This document shows positions 1 through 13,200 of a stretch of 64,000 bases of DNA, piece by piece. Both the position numbers and the translations under genes were made by a program. The DNA comes from Dugong dugon (lineage: Eukaryota > Chordata > Mammalia > Sirenia > Dugongidae): the NCBI GenBank assembly GCA_030035585.1, contig CM057460.1:126402714-126466713 (forward strand). The letters are read 5' to 3'. The notes under the pieces are model-generated. The model ran no database searches. It was not told the origin of the DNA and saw only the letters and a list, made by a program, of their open reading frames with translations. Position 1 is the stretch's first letter; the number at the start of each line of letters is the position of its first letter.

Positions 1-1655
1 ATTTTGAAGATTCTATGGGTAAAATATTGAATGACTCAGGAAGTGTCAAAAGAAGATGGAAGGACTACACAGAGTCACTGTACCAAAAAGAATTGATCAA
101 TGTTCAACCATATCAGGAGGTAGCATATGATCAAGAACCGATGGTACTGAAGGAAGAAGTCCAAGCTGCACTGAAGTCCTTGGCGAAAAACAAGGCTCCA
201 GGAACTGATGGAATAACAACTGAGATGTTTCAACAGAAGGATGCAGTACTGGAAGCCCTCACTCATCTATGCCAAGAAATTTGGAAGACAGCTACCTAGT
301 CAACCAACTGGAAGAGATCCATATTTGTACCCATTCCAAAGAAAGGTGATCCAACCGAGTGCAGAAATAATCGAACAATCATTAATCATTAATATTTCAT
401 TCAAGTAAAATTTTGCTGAAGGTCATTCGAGAATGGTTGCAGCAGTACATCGACAGGGAACTGCCAGAAATTCAAGCTGGATTCAGAAATGGACACGGAA
501 CAAGGGATATCATTGCTAATGTCAGATGGATCTTGACTGAAAGCAGAGAATACCAGAAAGATGTTTACCGGTGTTTTATTGACTATGCAATGGCATTTGA
601 CTGTGTGGATCATAACAAATTATGTATAACATTGTGAAGAATGGAAATTACCAAACACTTAATTGTGCTTATGTGGGACCTGTACATAGACCAAGAGGTA
701 GTCACTAGAACAGAGCAAGGGGATACTGCATGGTTTAAAATCAAGAAAACTGTGCGTCAGGGTTGTATCCTTTTACCATACTTGTTCAATCTGCATGTGG
801 AGCAAATAATCTGAGAAGGTGGACTATATGAAGAAGAACAGGGCATCAGAATTGGAGGAAGACTCATTAACAACCTGCGATATGCAGACCAAACACCCTT
901 GCTTGCTGAAAGTGAAGAGGACTTACTGATGAAGATCAAAGACCACGGTCTTCAGTACAGATTACACCTCAACATGAAGAAAACAAAAATCCTCACAACT
1001 GGACCAATAAGCAACATCATGATAAACAGAGAAAAGATTGACTTTGTCAAGGATTTCATTTTACTTGGATCCACAATCAACATCCATGGAAGCAGCAGTC
1101 AAGAAATCAAACGACATATTGCATTGGTCAAATCTGCTGCAAAAGACATCTTTAAAGTGTTGAAAAGCTGTCACTTTGAGGATTAAGGTGTGCCTGACCC
1201 AAGTCATTGTATCTTCAATCACCTCATATGCATGCTAAAGCTGGATAATGAATAATGAAAACCAAAGAAGAATTGATACCTTTGAATTATGGTGTTAGGG
1301 AAGAATATTGAATATATCATGGACTGCCAGGAGAATGAACAAATCTGTCTTGGTAGAAATACAGCCAGAGTGCTCCTTGGAAGTGAGGAGGCAAGACTTC
1401 ATCTCATGTACTTTGGACACGTTATCAGGAGGGGCCAGTCCCTGGAGAAGGACATCATACTTGGTAAAATAGAGGTTCACAGTAAGAAGAACCCCCTCAA
1501 CGAGATGGATTGACACAGTGGCTGCAACAATGGGTTCAAACATAGCAACCATTGTGAGGATGGAGCAGGAGGGGGCAGTGTTTCATTCTGTTGTACATAG
1601 GGTTGCTATGAGTTGAAACCAACTCAGTGGCACCTAACAAGAACAACATACACTT
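1..1655 (+). mobile_element. RTE/BovB LINE relic, 3' part
   Basis: Degenerate copy of an RTE-type (BovB) non-LTR retrotransposon. Reverse-transcriptase fragments can be read in several frames: 15-299 (includes KNKAPGTDGI), 413-637 ([10 protein letters not shown], then CFIDYAMAFDCVDH), 899-1186 and 1289-1513. Stops and frameshifts separate them, and the catalytic YADD box reads YADQ at 881-892, so it cannot be active. The 3' end is the typical 'gttgctatgagttgaaaccaactc' type ending followed by an ACAACA-rich tail near 1640. The left end lies outside the window. Confidence 0.9.
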
Positions 1656-3270
1656 TTCAGTAGAGTTTTATGTGACTGAGGGGAGGGACCTGAAGCAATC
1701 CTGTTACTGACTTCTATTTTCACCTTACCTTGGAAGTCTAAAATCGTTCAAAATCCCTAAGAAATTGTTCAGGGGCTTGCAAGGCCAGTAATTACTTAGC
1801 TTCGTGAATGTGACAATCCCTGACAATAACCTAAACCGAGATTCCCTGCGAGAACGGCACCTCACAAACCTGACAGCTTGATTTGCGGTAGTCATAGGCA
1901 TGTACAGAGAAATAGAAGAAACTTCTCCCTTAGGTCTACCCAGGACCTTCTGAGAGTGATGCATGTGGTCACAATTATTTTTAAATATGTTACGTTTCTG
2001 AAGAAAGCAAATCCAATTGGAATCAGGAGACGAGGCCACAGGTTACAGCACAACCATCTGCTTGAGCTTGATGTCAAATCTCCTTCCTTTTCCCTGTCTT
2101 GTTCCGGAGGCGTTTTAGTTAAAATGATTAATTTCAGCTTCAGGAGCAGGGATTCCCAGGAGAATCACTGTGGTCTACCTCTCTCTGAACCCAGGTGGAA
2201 GGGTTTCCCTTGTTGCAAGGGAGATACAGTTCAAAGTAGGAAAGCGAATGCCGTTTTATAGCTGCGACGGAAAATGCTCTTCGCTCTGAAAAGCTAAAGG
2301 AGGCTAAAGACTGGATACACTCAAATAAACTTTTCGCCACCAACAGGATCTTTAGCCACCGTCCTCTCCCTTGCCCCCGCGCCTCCTGAGTACTTGTAAT
2401 TCCATCCCCAATTCACTCGGGTTCGTGCGTGCGTGCAGACTCCAAACCCAGCGCACAAGCCCGAGAACTCTCCCAGGCGCACCAGCTAAATAGCAAACAG
2501 ATGCGGGGCATGCCAAAGACCTCACCCGCTAGGGTACCGCCCGGGAAACGAGTTCCAGCCTTGTGGTTTCCGGGTAGGGAGGCTGGCCGCCAGATTATTT
2601 CATTCTCTTTGCTTTAAACTGGCGGGTTTTGAAAGCAAGACTTTTCCTTTCTCTGGGCAGAGGAGTTTTCGTGCGGAGGGTCAGACCCGCCTGAGAACTG
2701 GAAAGCCGGCCCGGGCAGAAGTCGCTTTTCGCAGGGTCCCTCTCGGAGGTAAAGCGAGCCCTCTCCTCCCCTTGGTCGGGAACAAGCAGACGCCAGGCTT
2801 CCTACCCTTTCTCTCACCCCCCTTGCAGCTCCACTCTCTCTACTCTGGACTCTCCACCTCGCACTCACAGCCTGGGCCGCGAGCACCCCGGGCTTATTCA
2901 GAGGTGAATTAAGGGCCAAAGATTTGACTCCTTAAAATTGTTCTAACGGCGCAGCCACCAGGGTCATTTCAGAGTGCGTCCCCCAAAATCCTGCTCCTCA
3001 AGCCCCTACCCCACCCACTAGCGCACCAAGTGCCTGGTGGCGGCCAAATAGGTGTGTTGCCGGCGGGTCGTCACTGCGCCAAGGAGCCGAGGGTGCTCTC
3101 TGTACCTGTCCTCTTTTCGACAAGACTTGAAACTACCGGGGCATGCCCCAGCAAATCCCATTAATCCAAATATCCTTGTCAGAGGTGTCCAGATTTTAGC
3201 TTGGTCTGACCACCTCCTCCCCAAGCCGACCCTGGAAGCCTCTTATGCATCTTTCCCTTTGGACCCGAAG
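1656..3270. other. Upstream flank of LVRN, no gene seen
   Basis: No recognisable gene or interspersed repeat. Open frames here are short and lack any family signature. Base composition rises from ordinary AT-rich intergenic DNA to GC-rich DNA with many CpGs from about 2340. The part after 2340 may hold distal promoter elements or untranslated first-exon sequence, but nothing in the sequence fixes a transcription start. Confidence 0.5.
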
Positions 3271-3554
3271 CGTTGCGCGCCATGGTGCGCCGGATCCGCC
3301 TTTTTCCCGGGCTCTGGCGGGGGCGGGGGGTAGGAAGGCAGGGACCTGGATCTGATTAGCCGGGAGGGGGAAGCTGTGGTCCCAACATCTGTCTCCTGCC
3401 GACCAGTCCTCCCAGGCTCTTCGAGGAGGAGGACGGACAGTACGAGAGAGGAGGGACGGGGTGGGGGGTCCCATCATTGAGCATCGTAGTCTACGGTCTG
3501 AGCTACGGCCACTGTGGCTAGGCTCCCACCTTGCCCACGCCCCAAGCCCCAGCA
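3271..3554 (+). promoter_or_regulatory. LVRN: Probable GC-rich core promoter and 5' UTR of LVRN
   Basis: GC-rich, CpG-containing stretch directly before the LVRN start codon. A GC box (gggggcggggg, about 3319-3329) of the Sp1 type is visible and there is no obvious TATA box, which suits a CpG-rich promoter. An in-frame TAG at 3519-3521 closes the laeverin frame upstream, so the ATG at 3555 is the first in-frame start. The transcription start itself cannot be located from sequence. Confidence 0.5.
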
Positions 3555-4252
3555 ATGAGGCCCTCTTCCACCTCCGGCTTCTATGTAAGTCGCACGGTGG
3601 CCGCGCTGCTGGTGGGGCTGGCGGCCGCGCTTCTGCTGGCTCTGGCAGTAATCGCCGCCCTGTACGGTCACTGCGCGCGCGTTCAGCTGTCGGAGCTGTG
3701 TGGCCGCGGGGTCTCGGGCGCCGCACCCTCTCCTTCCCGCCAGCGGGAGGAGCCTCCGCCTACCTCGCAGCCTGGCCCTGAGCGCGAGCCGGCGGTGGCG
3801 TCCACTCCACGCAACTGGCGACCCCCCGGGCCCTGGGACCAGCTGCGCCTGCCCTCCTGGCTCGTGCCGCTGCACTACGAGCTGGAGCTGTGGCCTCGGC
3901 TGCTGCCGGATGACCTCTCGGCGCCGTCGTTGCGCTTCACCGGCCGCGTGAACATCACCGTGCGCTGCAAAGTGTCCACAAATCAGCTGCTGCTGCACAG
4001 CCTCTCCCTGGACTACGAGCGCGCTGAGGTGCGGGGTCCCCTGTCCTCGAGCACTGGGGACGCCACCGTGGGTCGCGTGCCTGTGGACGACGTGTGGTTT
4101 ACGCTAGACACACAGTACATGGTGCTGGAGCTTGGCGAGACCCTGCAGTCCGGGAGCCGCTACGAGCTGCAGCTCAGCTTCTCCGGTCCGGTGTACCAGG
4201 ACACCAGGGAGGGGCTCTTCCTCAACGTCTACACGGACCAGGGAGAGCGCAG
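3555..4252 (+). CDS. LVRN: LVRN exon 1: cytoplasmic tail, membrane anchor, start of N-terminal domain
   Basis: Residues 1-232 plus two bases of codon 233. Starts [13 protein letters not shown]; human laeverin begins very similarly. A hydrophobic segment at about residues 14-37, rich in Leu, Ala and Val, is the signal anchor of a type II protein. It is followed by a low-complexity, proline-rich stalk (about 60-85) and then the M1 N-terminal domain ([18 protein letters not shown]). An NIT glycosylation sequon lies in VNITVRC. The ATG has G at -3, an acceptable context. The donor is AG|GTAAGA at 4253. The exon is very GC-rich, unlike all later exons. Confidence 0.95.
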
Positions 4253-7200
4253 GTAAGAGCGGGCCGGACCCCAGGGGCCCCCATCGGCCCCAGCCTCCAC
4301 ATCCCCCCACAGGCGACCAGTCCAGGAGCCTACCGTCTTCAGGTGCACGACTCCTGCCCTTTCCAAAGAGCCTCTAGCTCATCCCTCATGACGTTTTCTT
4401 CTAGAGCCAGAGGGTGAGCACCTCCCTTCTTCCCTTCCATCCAGTGTCCCTGCTGGGAATAAAAACTCCGAGGCTGTGTTCCATATTAGTTGGTTTTCGG
4501 CTCCTTCCCTTCCTATCAGTTTTGTTTCTATCTTTGCTCCTTCTGAGGTCATTGCTATTCCAGAAGTGTATCGTTTTCAGAAAGCCCCGCTTCTTTTCCG
4601 TCTAACCTGAAATTCCTTCACCACCATAGGCAAATCCCTTGGTGCTCAAAGCTTGGTCCGCGGGCCAGCAGTAGCTGTACTACCTAAGAGCTTGTTTGAA
4701 ATGTAGAATCTCAGACCCCCTGTAATACCTAAGAGCTTGTTTGAAATGTAGCATCTCAGACCCCCCACCCCCCACCCCTACCCCAGGCAGAGAGAATGAG
4801 AATCTGCGTTTTAATGAGATCCTCAGGTGATTTGGAGGAGTTGGAGAAGCGCCGGGCCAAATCATCCAGCCTCGCTTCGCCCTCGAACCTTGCCTGCGAG
4901 GCTATTCTTCCCTCAGCCAGCTTCCCTCGGCACTCAGCTCCCTGTTCTGCCTCTTTTTCCTCGGCGCTCTGTTATTGCTGGTTTTGCAACAAATATACCT
5001 ACATCGGGGCTGTTTGTTCCCATATCCTTTGATTTCTGCTAAGGTTATCAAAAACTTGAGTACTGCCTTTAATTCATTCCTTCCCACTCCCTGCCTGGGG
5101 CCCATTCTCCAAGATTTTTATTGAGTTCTACAGAGCGTCGGAACGCGGCTTTCAGGATACCTCAGCTGAAGGAAAAAAAGAATAAAAGCGATGACAAGAG
5201 AAATCCTTTCTGAGTTTGCAAGTCCACGTAGTGTACATGTGCTTTCTTTACCCTCATCTGAGATACAGTCTCCCACACGGGATGTTTCTAGCCCCTGCTC
5301 AAGAAGAATTGCTTCTTTCCCTGCTTTACTACGACCACATTACTGACATCCGGCGACAGCCAGAGGGAGGGTTTATGTGGAAGTTGCCAAAAAGGTCTTT
5401 TTTTTTTTTTTTTTTTTTTCCAAATTGGCGATCCTTCCGCTCTCACACTAGTAGAGTATTTGCGGTTTACACAACTGCGTGTACTTTGCCCTTTATTATT
5501 AGAGAAAATGTTCTCAGATGTTCTCCAAGGGGAAAAAACCCACTAGATTATCCCCTAACCCATCTCCAGCACTATTTTCAAAACTTAAGGGTTTTTAAAA
5601 TAAGTTTAATAAGCTGTCTTACTGCATGTGTAATCTGTAACTTTTGTTTTTGAGTACAGTATGCCTGGTTTTTCCCTTTCAAAACGCATTGATTCTTGGA
5701 AAATAGTTTTGAAAAGTTTATCATTAGGATGATGTGTTACAGGTCCTGTGGGCACCAGGAACCTTTTGAAATAATAATGTGTATATAGTGCAAAATCTTT
5801 CAGAGAAAAAGATGGGCACCCTTTGCACACTTATCTGTCAGTGTTTTCTGCTGTTGATCAGTAAATCTTTGATTACCCATTTCTTCCTGTCTGGGGAAGG
5901 GAAGTTCCCTTCCATTTTTCTATTGTGCTGCCAACTCTAGTGGTAATTAGAAACCATATTTTGAGAACATTAAAATCTAAACAAGGAGAAATCTTAACGA
6001 AGTCCTACAGATGTTCATCTACTACCAGGTGTGGAAGGCCAAAGTACAAAAAAAAAAACTAAAAAAAAAAAAAGTTGCTGTCAAATCAGCTCTGACTCAT
6101 GGTGACCCCATGTGTATCAGAGTAGAACTGTGCTCCATAGGGTTTTCAATAGCTGATTTTTTGGAAGTAGATCACCAGCCCTTTCTTTTTACGTGCCTCT
6201 GGGTGGACTTGAGCTTCCAACCTTAGCAGCTGAGCCTGTTGTCTTAGTTATCTAGTGCTGCTATTACAGAAATACCACAGGTGGATGGCTTTAGCAAAGA
6301 GAAATTTATCTTCTCATAGTCTAGTAGGCTAGAAGTCCAAATTCAGGGCGTCAGCTCCAGAAGAAGGCTTTCTCTGTCTGTTGGCTCTGGAGGAAGGTCC
6401 TTCTCATCAGTCTTCCCCTAGACAGGAGCTTCTCTGTGCAGGAACTTTGGGTTCAAAGGATGCACTCTGCTCCTGGCACTGCTTTCTTGTTAGTATGAGG
6501 TCCCCCAATCTCTCTGATCACTTCTCTCTTTTATATCTCAAAAGAGATTGCCTCAAGACACAATCCAATCTTGTACATTTAGTCCTGCCTCATTAACATA
6601 ACTGCCACCTCTCCCACCTTATTAACATCGTAGAGGTAGGATTTATAACACATAGGAAAATCACATGAGATGACAAAATTGTGGACCATCACACAATACT
6701 GGGGATCATGGCCTAGCCAAATTGATACACGTGTTTTTGGGGGACACAATTCAATCCATGACACCTGTTAACCATTTGCACCCTCCAGAATTGCGGCATC
6801 TTGGAAGAGCTGTTACCTTGAAGTATTTCTTCTGGGTCTCTGCTTCTGAAACCACAAGGAAAAGAAACCTGTGATTGTGTTTGAAGCAAAAGTCATAGTG
6901 AGCCCAGGCAAAATGATGGTTTATGGTGATGCAGATTTTTAGAACTTGGGTTTGAACCTTAGCTGTGTGACTTGAGCCAGTCCCATAACCTCTCTGAATC
7001 TGTTGCCTCATTTGTGGAATAGAGTTGTGAGGATTAAATAAGAAAGTGGTGCACAGAGACTGGAATAACTGGTGCAGCAGTAGCTGCTATCGTTGCTGTT
7101 GTTGTTAGGTGCCGTAGAATTGGTTCCAACTCACAGCGACCCAGTGTACAACAGAACAAAACACTGCCCAGTCCTGCACCATCCTCACGATGGTTGCTAT

Positions 7201-10200
7201 GTTTGAGCCCACTGTTGCAGCCACTGTATCAATCCATCTTGTTGAGGGACTTCCTCTTTTTTGCTGACCCTCTACTTGCCAAGTGTGACATCCTTCTCCA
7301 GGGACAGGTTCCTGCTAACAACATGTCCAAGGTATGTGAGACGAAGTCTCGCCATCCTTGCTTCTAAGTACAGCATTCTGGCTTTGCTTCTTCCAAGACA
7401 GATTTGTTTGTTCTTCTGTCAGTCCATGGTGTATAGAATATTCTTCACCAACACCATAATTCAAATACATCGATTCTTCTTCAGCCTTCCTTATTTATTG
7501 TCCAGCTTTCACATGCATATGAGGCAGTTGAAAATACTATGGCTTGGATCAGACTTACCTTAGTCTTCAAAGTGGCACCTTTGCTTTTTAACACTTTTAA
7601 GAGGTCTTTTGCAGCACAATGCAATACATCATTTGATTTAACTGCTGCTTTCATGGGCATTGATTGTGGATCCAAGTAAAGTGAAATCTTGGACAATTTC
7701 AGTATTTTCTCCCTTTATCATGATGTTGCTTACTGGTCCAGTTGTGAGGCGTCTATTATTAGGTCAGATTATGATTGTTAGGGAACAATTTCTTATTATC
7801 TAAAAGTGGAACCTATCAAGTTCCTGGTAGAATGAGTCCTAGAAGAAAATTCCAGGTGGGAAGAAGCTGCCCACATGATTTCACATTTTCTTGGATGGCC
7901 TCTAATTCCAGCTGCAGTGATTGGATAATGCTTACCTCTCTTCTTTGGTAACTCCTTTTCACAGTTCAGACAGACTGAAGATTTTAAATAATTTTTCTTA
8001 ATGCTAAGGGAAAAGAGAAGGAGAATCACTCCAGAAAATACAAAAAGCATCAAGATCTCACACTTCTAAGGTTTAGGATCTTATAGTTACCATTTTCTAG
8101 TCCCAGAGATTGCTGGGAATACTTCCTACCTCCCCTGTGTCTTTTTTCACCAGGCAGGTGCCATCGCCTGGGTGCCTCAGACATGGGCTTCTATGCGTCA
8201 GCATCCAGATCCCTCCTTCCATGCATAGAAAGTTGAGAGCAAGATCCAAATGTTAATGCCCCTCAGAGCAGTGTTTCCAAAAATTAACTCACTGGTGTGT
8301 CACTGTCTCGGGTTTTTCCATATTCATATGTGAAAAAACCTGCCACATTATTTACTAAAAAATCTAGTTGATTTATTAGCTTAAATTAAAAAGGAAACTT
8401 TATACAATTATCATAATGGACAATCACTTGCCATTTATGGAAGGTAATGGTACAATCTAATACAATGAAAACCAAATAATGTTATTAAATTCTACCTATT
8501 ACTGTTGTCTGCTGAAGGCTGTGAAGGCCCTGAAGCTGAGAGCTTCTCTTTGTTAAAAAAGGAAATTAGAATTAGGTGTTCAAGACAAATAAAACCACAC
8601 TGAGACTTTCTTCTGACATAATCAGAAAGACTCAGATAATTGAACAAGACCTGACTTTCTCATGTGTAAGTAAGTTTTGTATAATGATGTGTTTGGAGCC
8701 TACTGAAAACATTTTAGCGTCCTACACCTTGGAAAATCTTGCATTACAGCAGTGGTTCATAAACATTAGTGTTCACAAACACCAGAGGATCTTGTGAAAA
8801 ATGCAGATTCCCGGGATGCAAGTCATTAACGGGAACCGTGGAGCCTTGACTAATGTGAAGCAACAGTACACAAGCAGCACGAGTCCAGAGAATCCAGCTG
8901 CATCACAGTCTGGTGAATTCAAAAAGTCTCCTCCTTTCAAGAGGACTCCTCCTTCCCTCCCTTTTCCCAATATTTTATCTGGGTGCAAGACGAAGCTTCT
9001 TAGTTTTCACGTCCTATGGAAATAAAAGAGCCCTGAAATGGAGTTTGGATTTTATATCGACTATCTTCCTGAACAATTGTCTTAAATTTGATAACAATGA
9101 ATAAGCTTTAATGGGCAAGCCTGTGTTGTTGTTTTTTTTTGTTGTTGTTTGTTTGTTTGTTTTCCCTATCATCATTAAGAACATGGGTTCCGGAGGATGA
9201 GGAGATTAGTTATAAAACATTTGGTTTTACAGATCTGTGTTCTGGAAAATAAATTTCGATAACCCCCTAAAACCCCTTCCATATAAAAGAAATATATCAT
9301 TTAACACAAATGATAGGAGTCATAACATTCTGATTCATCCAAGGTTTCCAAATAAGTATTGTCAAGGACTCCATAAAACATTGCCCTATGAAACTCTGTA
9401 TTTTGTACCAGTTGCCTCTGACCTTTGGAGCCCATTGCAAAGGATACTTCTATGCTGAAGGCCAGTTACTGACATTGGTAAAGTAAGAAAAAGTAGATGC
9501 ATTGGGAAAGTAAGAAAAGTTTGCATCTTTTCCTTTCCTGGAAGTACAAATCACTCAAAATAGCTCTGGACTACAGAATGACTACAAGCCATCTTTGGCC
9601 ATTTTTACAAAGTAAGGAGGCCTTTTCTGAAATATATTCCTGAGGATAAAATTAGAGATACCAGTACTGAGAATATTAAGGAACTAATTGAGAAGACCTG
9701 GTGGTGCAGTGGTTAAAGCACTTGGCTGCTAACTCAAAGGTCAGCAGTTTGAACCTACCAGTCACTTCATGGGAGAAAGACGTGGCAGTCTGCTTCCGTA
9801 AAGATTTCAGCCTTGGAAACCCTGTGGGGCAGTTGTACTCTTCCCTATAGGGTCTCTATGAGTTAGAATTGACTTGACGGCAATGGGTTTGGTTTTTTGG
9901 TTTATATTCCAGTTGCACTCCTTTAAGATGGGCTTGGTCTTCCCAAAGACCCCTTGTTCGTAGCACTAATGGGGCCTTTGGGGTATCTTTAATTAGTTAT
10001 GAGATTAGTTATTAGTTATGAGATTTTCTTTGCATCCACCTCTTCATCTACTGTGTGCAAGACTTATGTAAAGTATGGATGGACATGAGAAGCAGGAGAG
10101 CTACCTCACTGAAAACTAGAAGGCAATATGAAGTACTAAGGCCACCTCCCTTTCATATTGGTGTAAGTGGTTTGAGGAGGTTTGGAACAAAGTCTTTTAA

Positions 10201-13200
10201 CTGTGAAGAAAATGCCTTCTTTTTGTTTGAGACATCTGAAGTACAGCTCTGTGTTAGAAATGCCAATCCTTGCCTGACCTGCCCATAGCACTTTTGAGAG
10301 AATATGCCCTATGCAGCTCATATTCTCTACTATCAATTTTCTTTCCCATCTTCCTGTTCCAGCTTTCTTATGATTAGTGCTTGCCTGATACATCTTTTTC
10401 TATTGTTTTACTTTTAACCTATCTGTGACTTGATATTAAAAGTAAATTTCTTGTGGAAAACATTGAATTAGGTCTTGCTTTTTATACAGCCTGGCAACCT
10501 CTGCCTTTTGATTGTATGTTTAGACCATTTACACTTAATGTAATTATTGATTTGGCTAGGTTGAAATCTACCATCTTGCTATTTTTTTCCATCTGTTGTT
10601 TGTCCTGTTTTTCTCTTTTTCTACCTTCTTTTAGATTATCTTTTAATACTCCATTTCATCTTAACTGTCAGATAATTAGCTATATCTCCTTTTTTGGTGG
10701 GATTTGCTCAACAGCAACTAACAATAACAGCAAAATAGAATTCTAAGTTGGCAGGTTTGTTTATGTTGTTTTTAATGTCAGCATTTCAAAGATATTTCAC
10801 TGTCTTCTGATTTACATAGTTTCTAAAGAAAACTCTATGGATTTTAATTTTTATCCCTCTAAATGGGATTTGCCCTTCTTCTCTAACTGCTTTTTAAGAG
10901 TTTCTCTTTATTACTTGTTTTCAACAATTTGATTATGATTTGCCTCAGTGCAGCTATTGTTGATTTATCCTGTTTGAAGTTCACTGAGTTTCTTGTATCT
11001 GTGGGAAAAACTTTCAGTCATTATTTTTTTTTAAATTTTTTTAAAATTGTACTTTAGATGAAGGTTTACAGAGCAGCCTAGTTTCTCATTAAACAATTAA
11101 TACACATATTGTTTTGTGACATTGGTTGCCAACCCCATGACATGTCACACTCTGCTGTTCTCAACCTTGGGTTCCCCATTACCAGCATTCCTGTTCCCTC
11201 CTGCCTTCTAGTCCTTGCCCCTGGGCTGGTATGCCCATTTAGTCTGGGCCTTGTCCCTGAGCTGGTGTGCACATTTAGTTTTATGGGCCTTTCTAATCTC
11301 TGGCTGAAGAGTGAATCTCAGGAGTGACTTCATTACTGAGATAAAGGGGTGTCCGTGGGCCATACTCTCAGGGTTTCTCCAGTCTCTGTCAGGCCAGTAA
11401 GTCTGGTCTTTTTTTGTGAATTAGAATTCTGTTCTCCATTTTTTTCCAGCTCTGTCTGGGATCCTCTGTCGTGATCCCTGTTAGAGCAATCAGTAGCGGT
11501 AGTTGGGCAACATGTAGTTGTACTGGACTCAGTCTGGTGGAGGCTGTGGTAGTATGGTCCCTTAGTCCTTTGGACTAATCTTTCCCTTGTGTCTTTGGTT
11601 TTCTTCATTCTCCCTTGCTCCAGATGGGATGAGACCAGTAGAGTATCTTAGATGGCTGCTTACAAGCTTTTAAGACCCCAGATGCTACTCACCAAAGTAG
11701 AATGTAGAACATTTTCTTTATAAACTATGTTATGCCAATTGAGCTAGATATTCCCTGAGACCATGGTCCCCACAGACCTCAGCCCAGCAATTTGATCCCT
11801 CAGAGAATTTAGATGTGTCTATAGAGCTTCCATGACCTTGCTTGGACAAGTTGTGCTGGCTTCCCCAGTGTTGTTTACTGTCTTACCCTTCACCAAAGTT
11901 ACCACTTATCTGTTGTCTATTTAGCTCCCCCCTCCACCTGAACAGTGTTTTTCAAAGAGCAGAAGTTTTCAATTTTGATGAAGTCCAATTTATCAGTTTT
12001 TCTTTGTATGTGTCAGGCTTTTGGTGTTACATATAAGAAATCATTGCCTACTCCAAGTTCACAAAAATTTTCTCCTATGCTTTTTTTATGGAATTTTTAT
12101 AGTTTTAAGTTTTATATTTAAGCCAATAATTCATTTTGAGTTAATTTTTTATATATGGTAGACAGTATGGATTGAAGTTCATTATTTTTGCATATGAATA
12201 TTAAACTGCCCAGTGCCTTTTGTTGAAAAGGCTATTCTTTCTCTACTAAATTATCTTCACGCCTTTAAAAAAAAAAAAAACAAAAAACTACATATAACCC
12301 ACATATATATGTCTATATGTGGGTCTGCTTTTGGATTGTCTATTTTGTTTCATTGACCTTATGTATCTTTTTCTTTTTTCATTGTGTTTTAGCTGAAAGT
12401 TTACAGGGCACATTAGTTTCTCATCCAATAATTTATACACAGATTGTTTATAATCCCTGCAATGTATCAGCACTCTCCCCCTTTCTACCCCAGGTTCTCT
12501 GTGTCCATTCGTCCAGTTTTCCTTTCACTTCCTGCCTTCTCGTCTTTGCTTTTGGGCAGGTGTTGCCCATTTGACCTCATATACTTGACTGAACTAAGAG
12601 GCAAGTTCTTCACGTGTGTTATAGGCCTTCTAATCTTTGCCTGAAAGGTGGACTTCGGGAATGGCTTCAGTTCTGATTTAGCAGGGTGTCTGGGGGCCAT
12701 AGTTTCAGGGGTTCCTCAAGTCTCTGTCAGACCAGTAAGTCTGTATTTGTGTATCTTTATGCCAATCACACACTGTCTTGATTACTGTAGCTTCATAATA
12801 AGTCTTGAAATCAAGTAGTATTCATCCTCAAACTTTGTTCTTTTTTTTCCTGCGTTGTTTTGGCTAGTCTAGGTCCTTGGCTTTTTCATATCAATTTTAG
12901 AATTAGCTTGTTAATTTCTACAAAAAAAATCCTACTGGGATTATGATTGGGATTGCATTGAATCGATAGATCAATTTAGCGAGAATTCAAATTTTAAAAA
13001 TATTGAGTCTTCTAACCCATGAACGTGATATATCTCTCTAGTTATTTAGGTTATCTTTTATTTCTCCCAGCATTGTTTTATAGTTTTAACTGTACAAGTC
13101 TTGCACATATTTTATTATGTTTATCCCTAAGTATTTCATATTTTTTATTCCATTTATAAATGGTATTTTAAAAAATTCCAATTTCTAATTGTTATTAGTT

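Noticed and set aside
3531..3554. In-frame extension upstream of the LVRN start
   Set aside because: The codon at 3531 is TTG, not ATG, and an in-frame TAG lies at 3519-3521. The first ATG in frame is 3555, which matches the human amino end.
3196..3998. Two minus-strand open frames of about 175 codons over exon 1
   Set aside because: They are low-complexity, Arg/Pro/Gly-rich readings of the GC-rich strand opposite exon 1, with no domain or homology; chance openness in GC-rich DNA.
5216..5653. 145-codon open frame in intron 1
   Set aside because: It runs across a poly-T tract (a run of Phe) and shows no similarity or splice context; chance frame.
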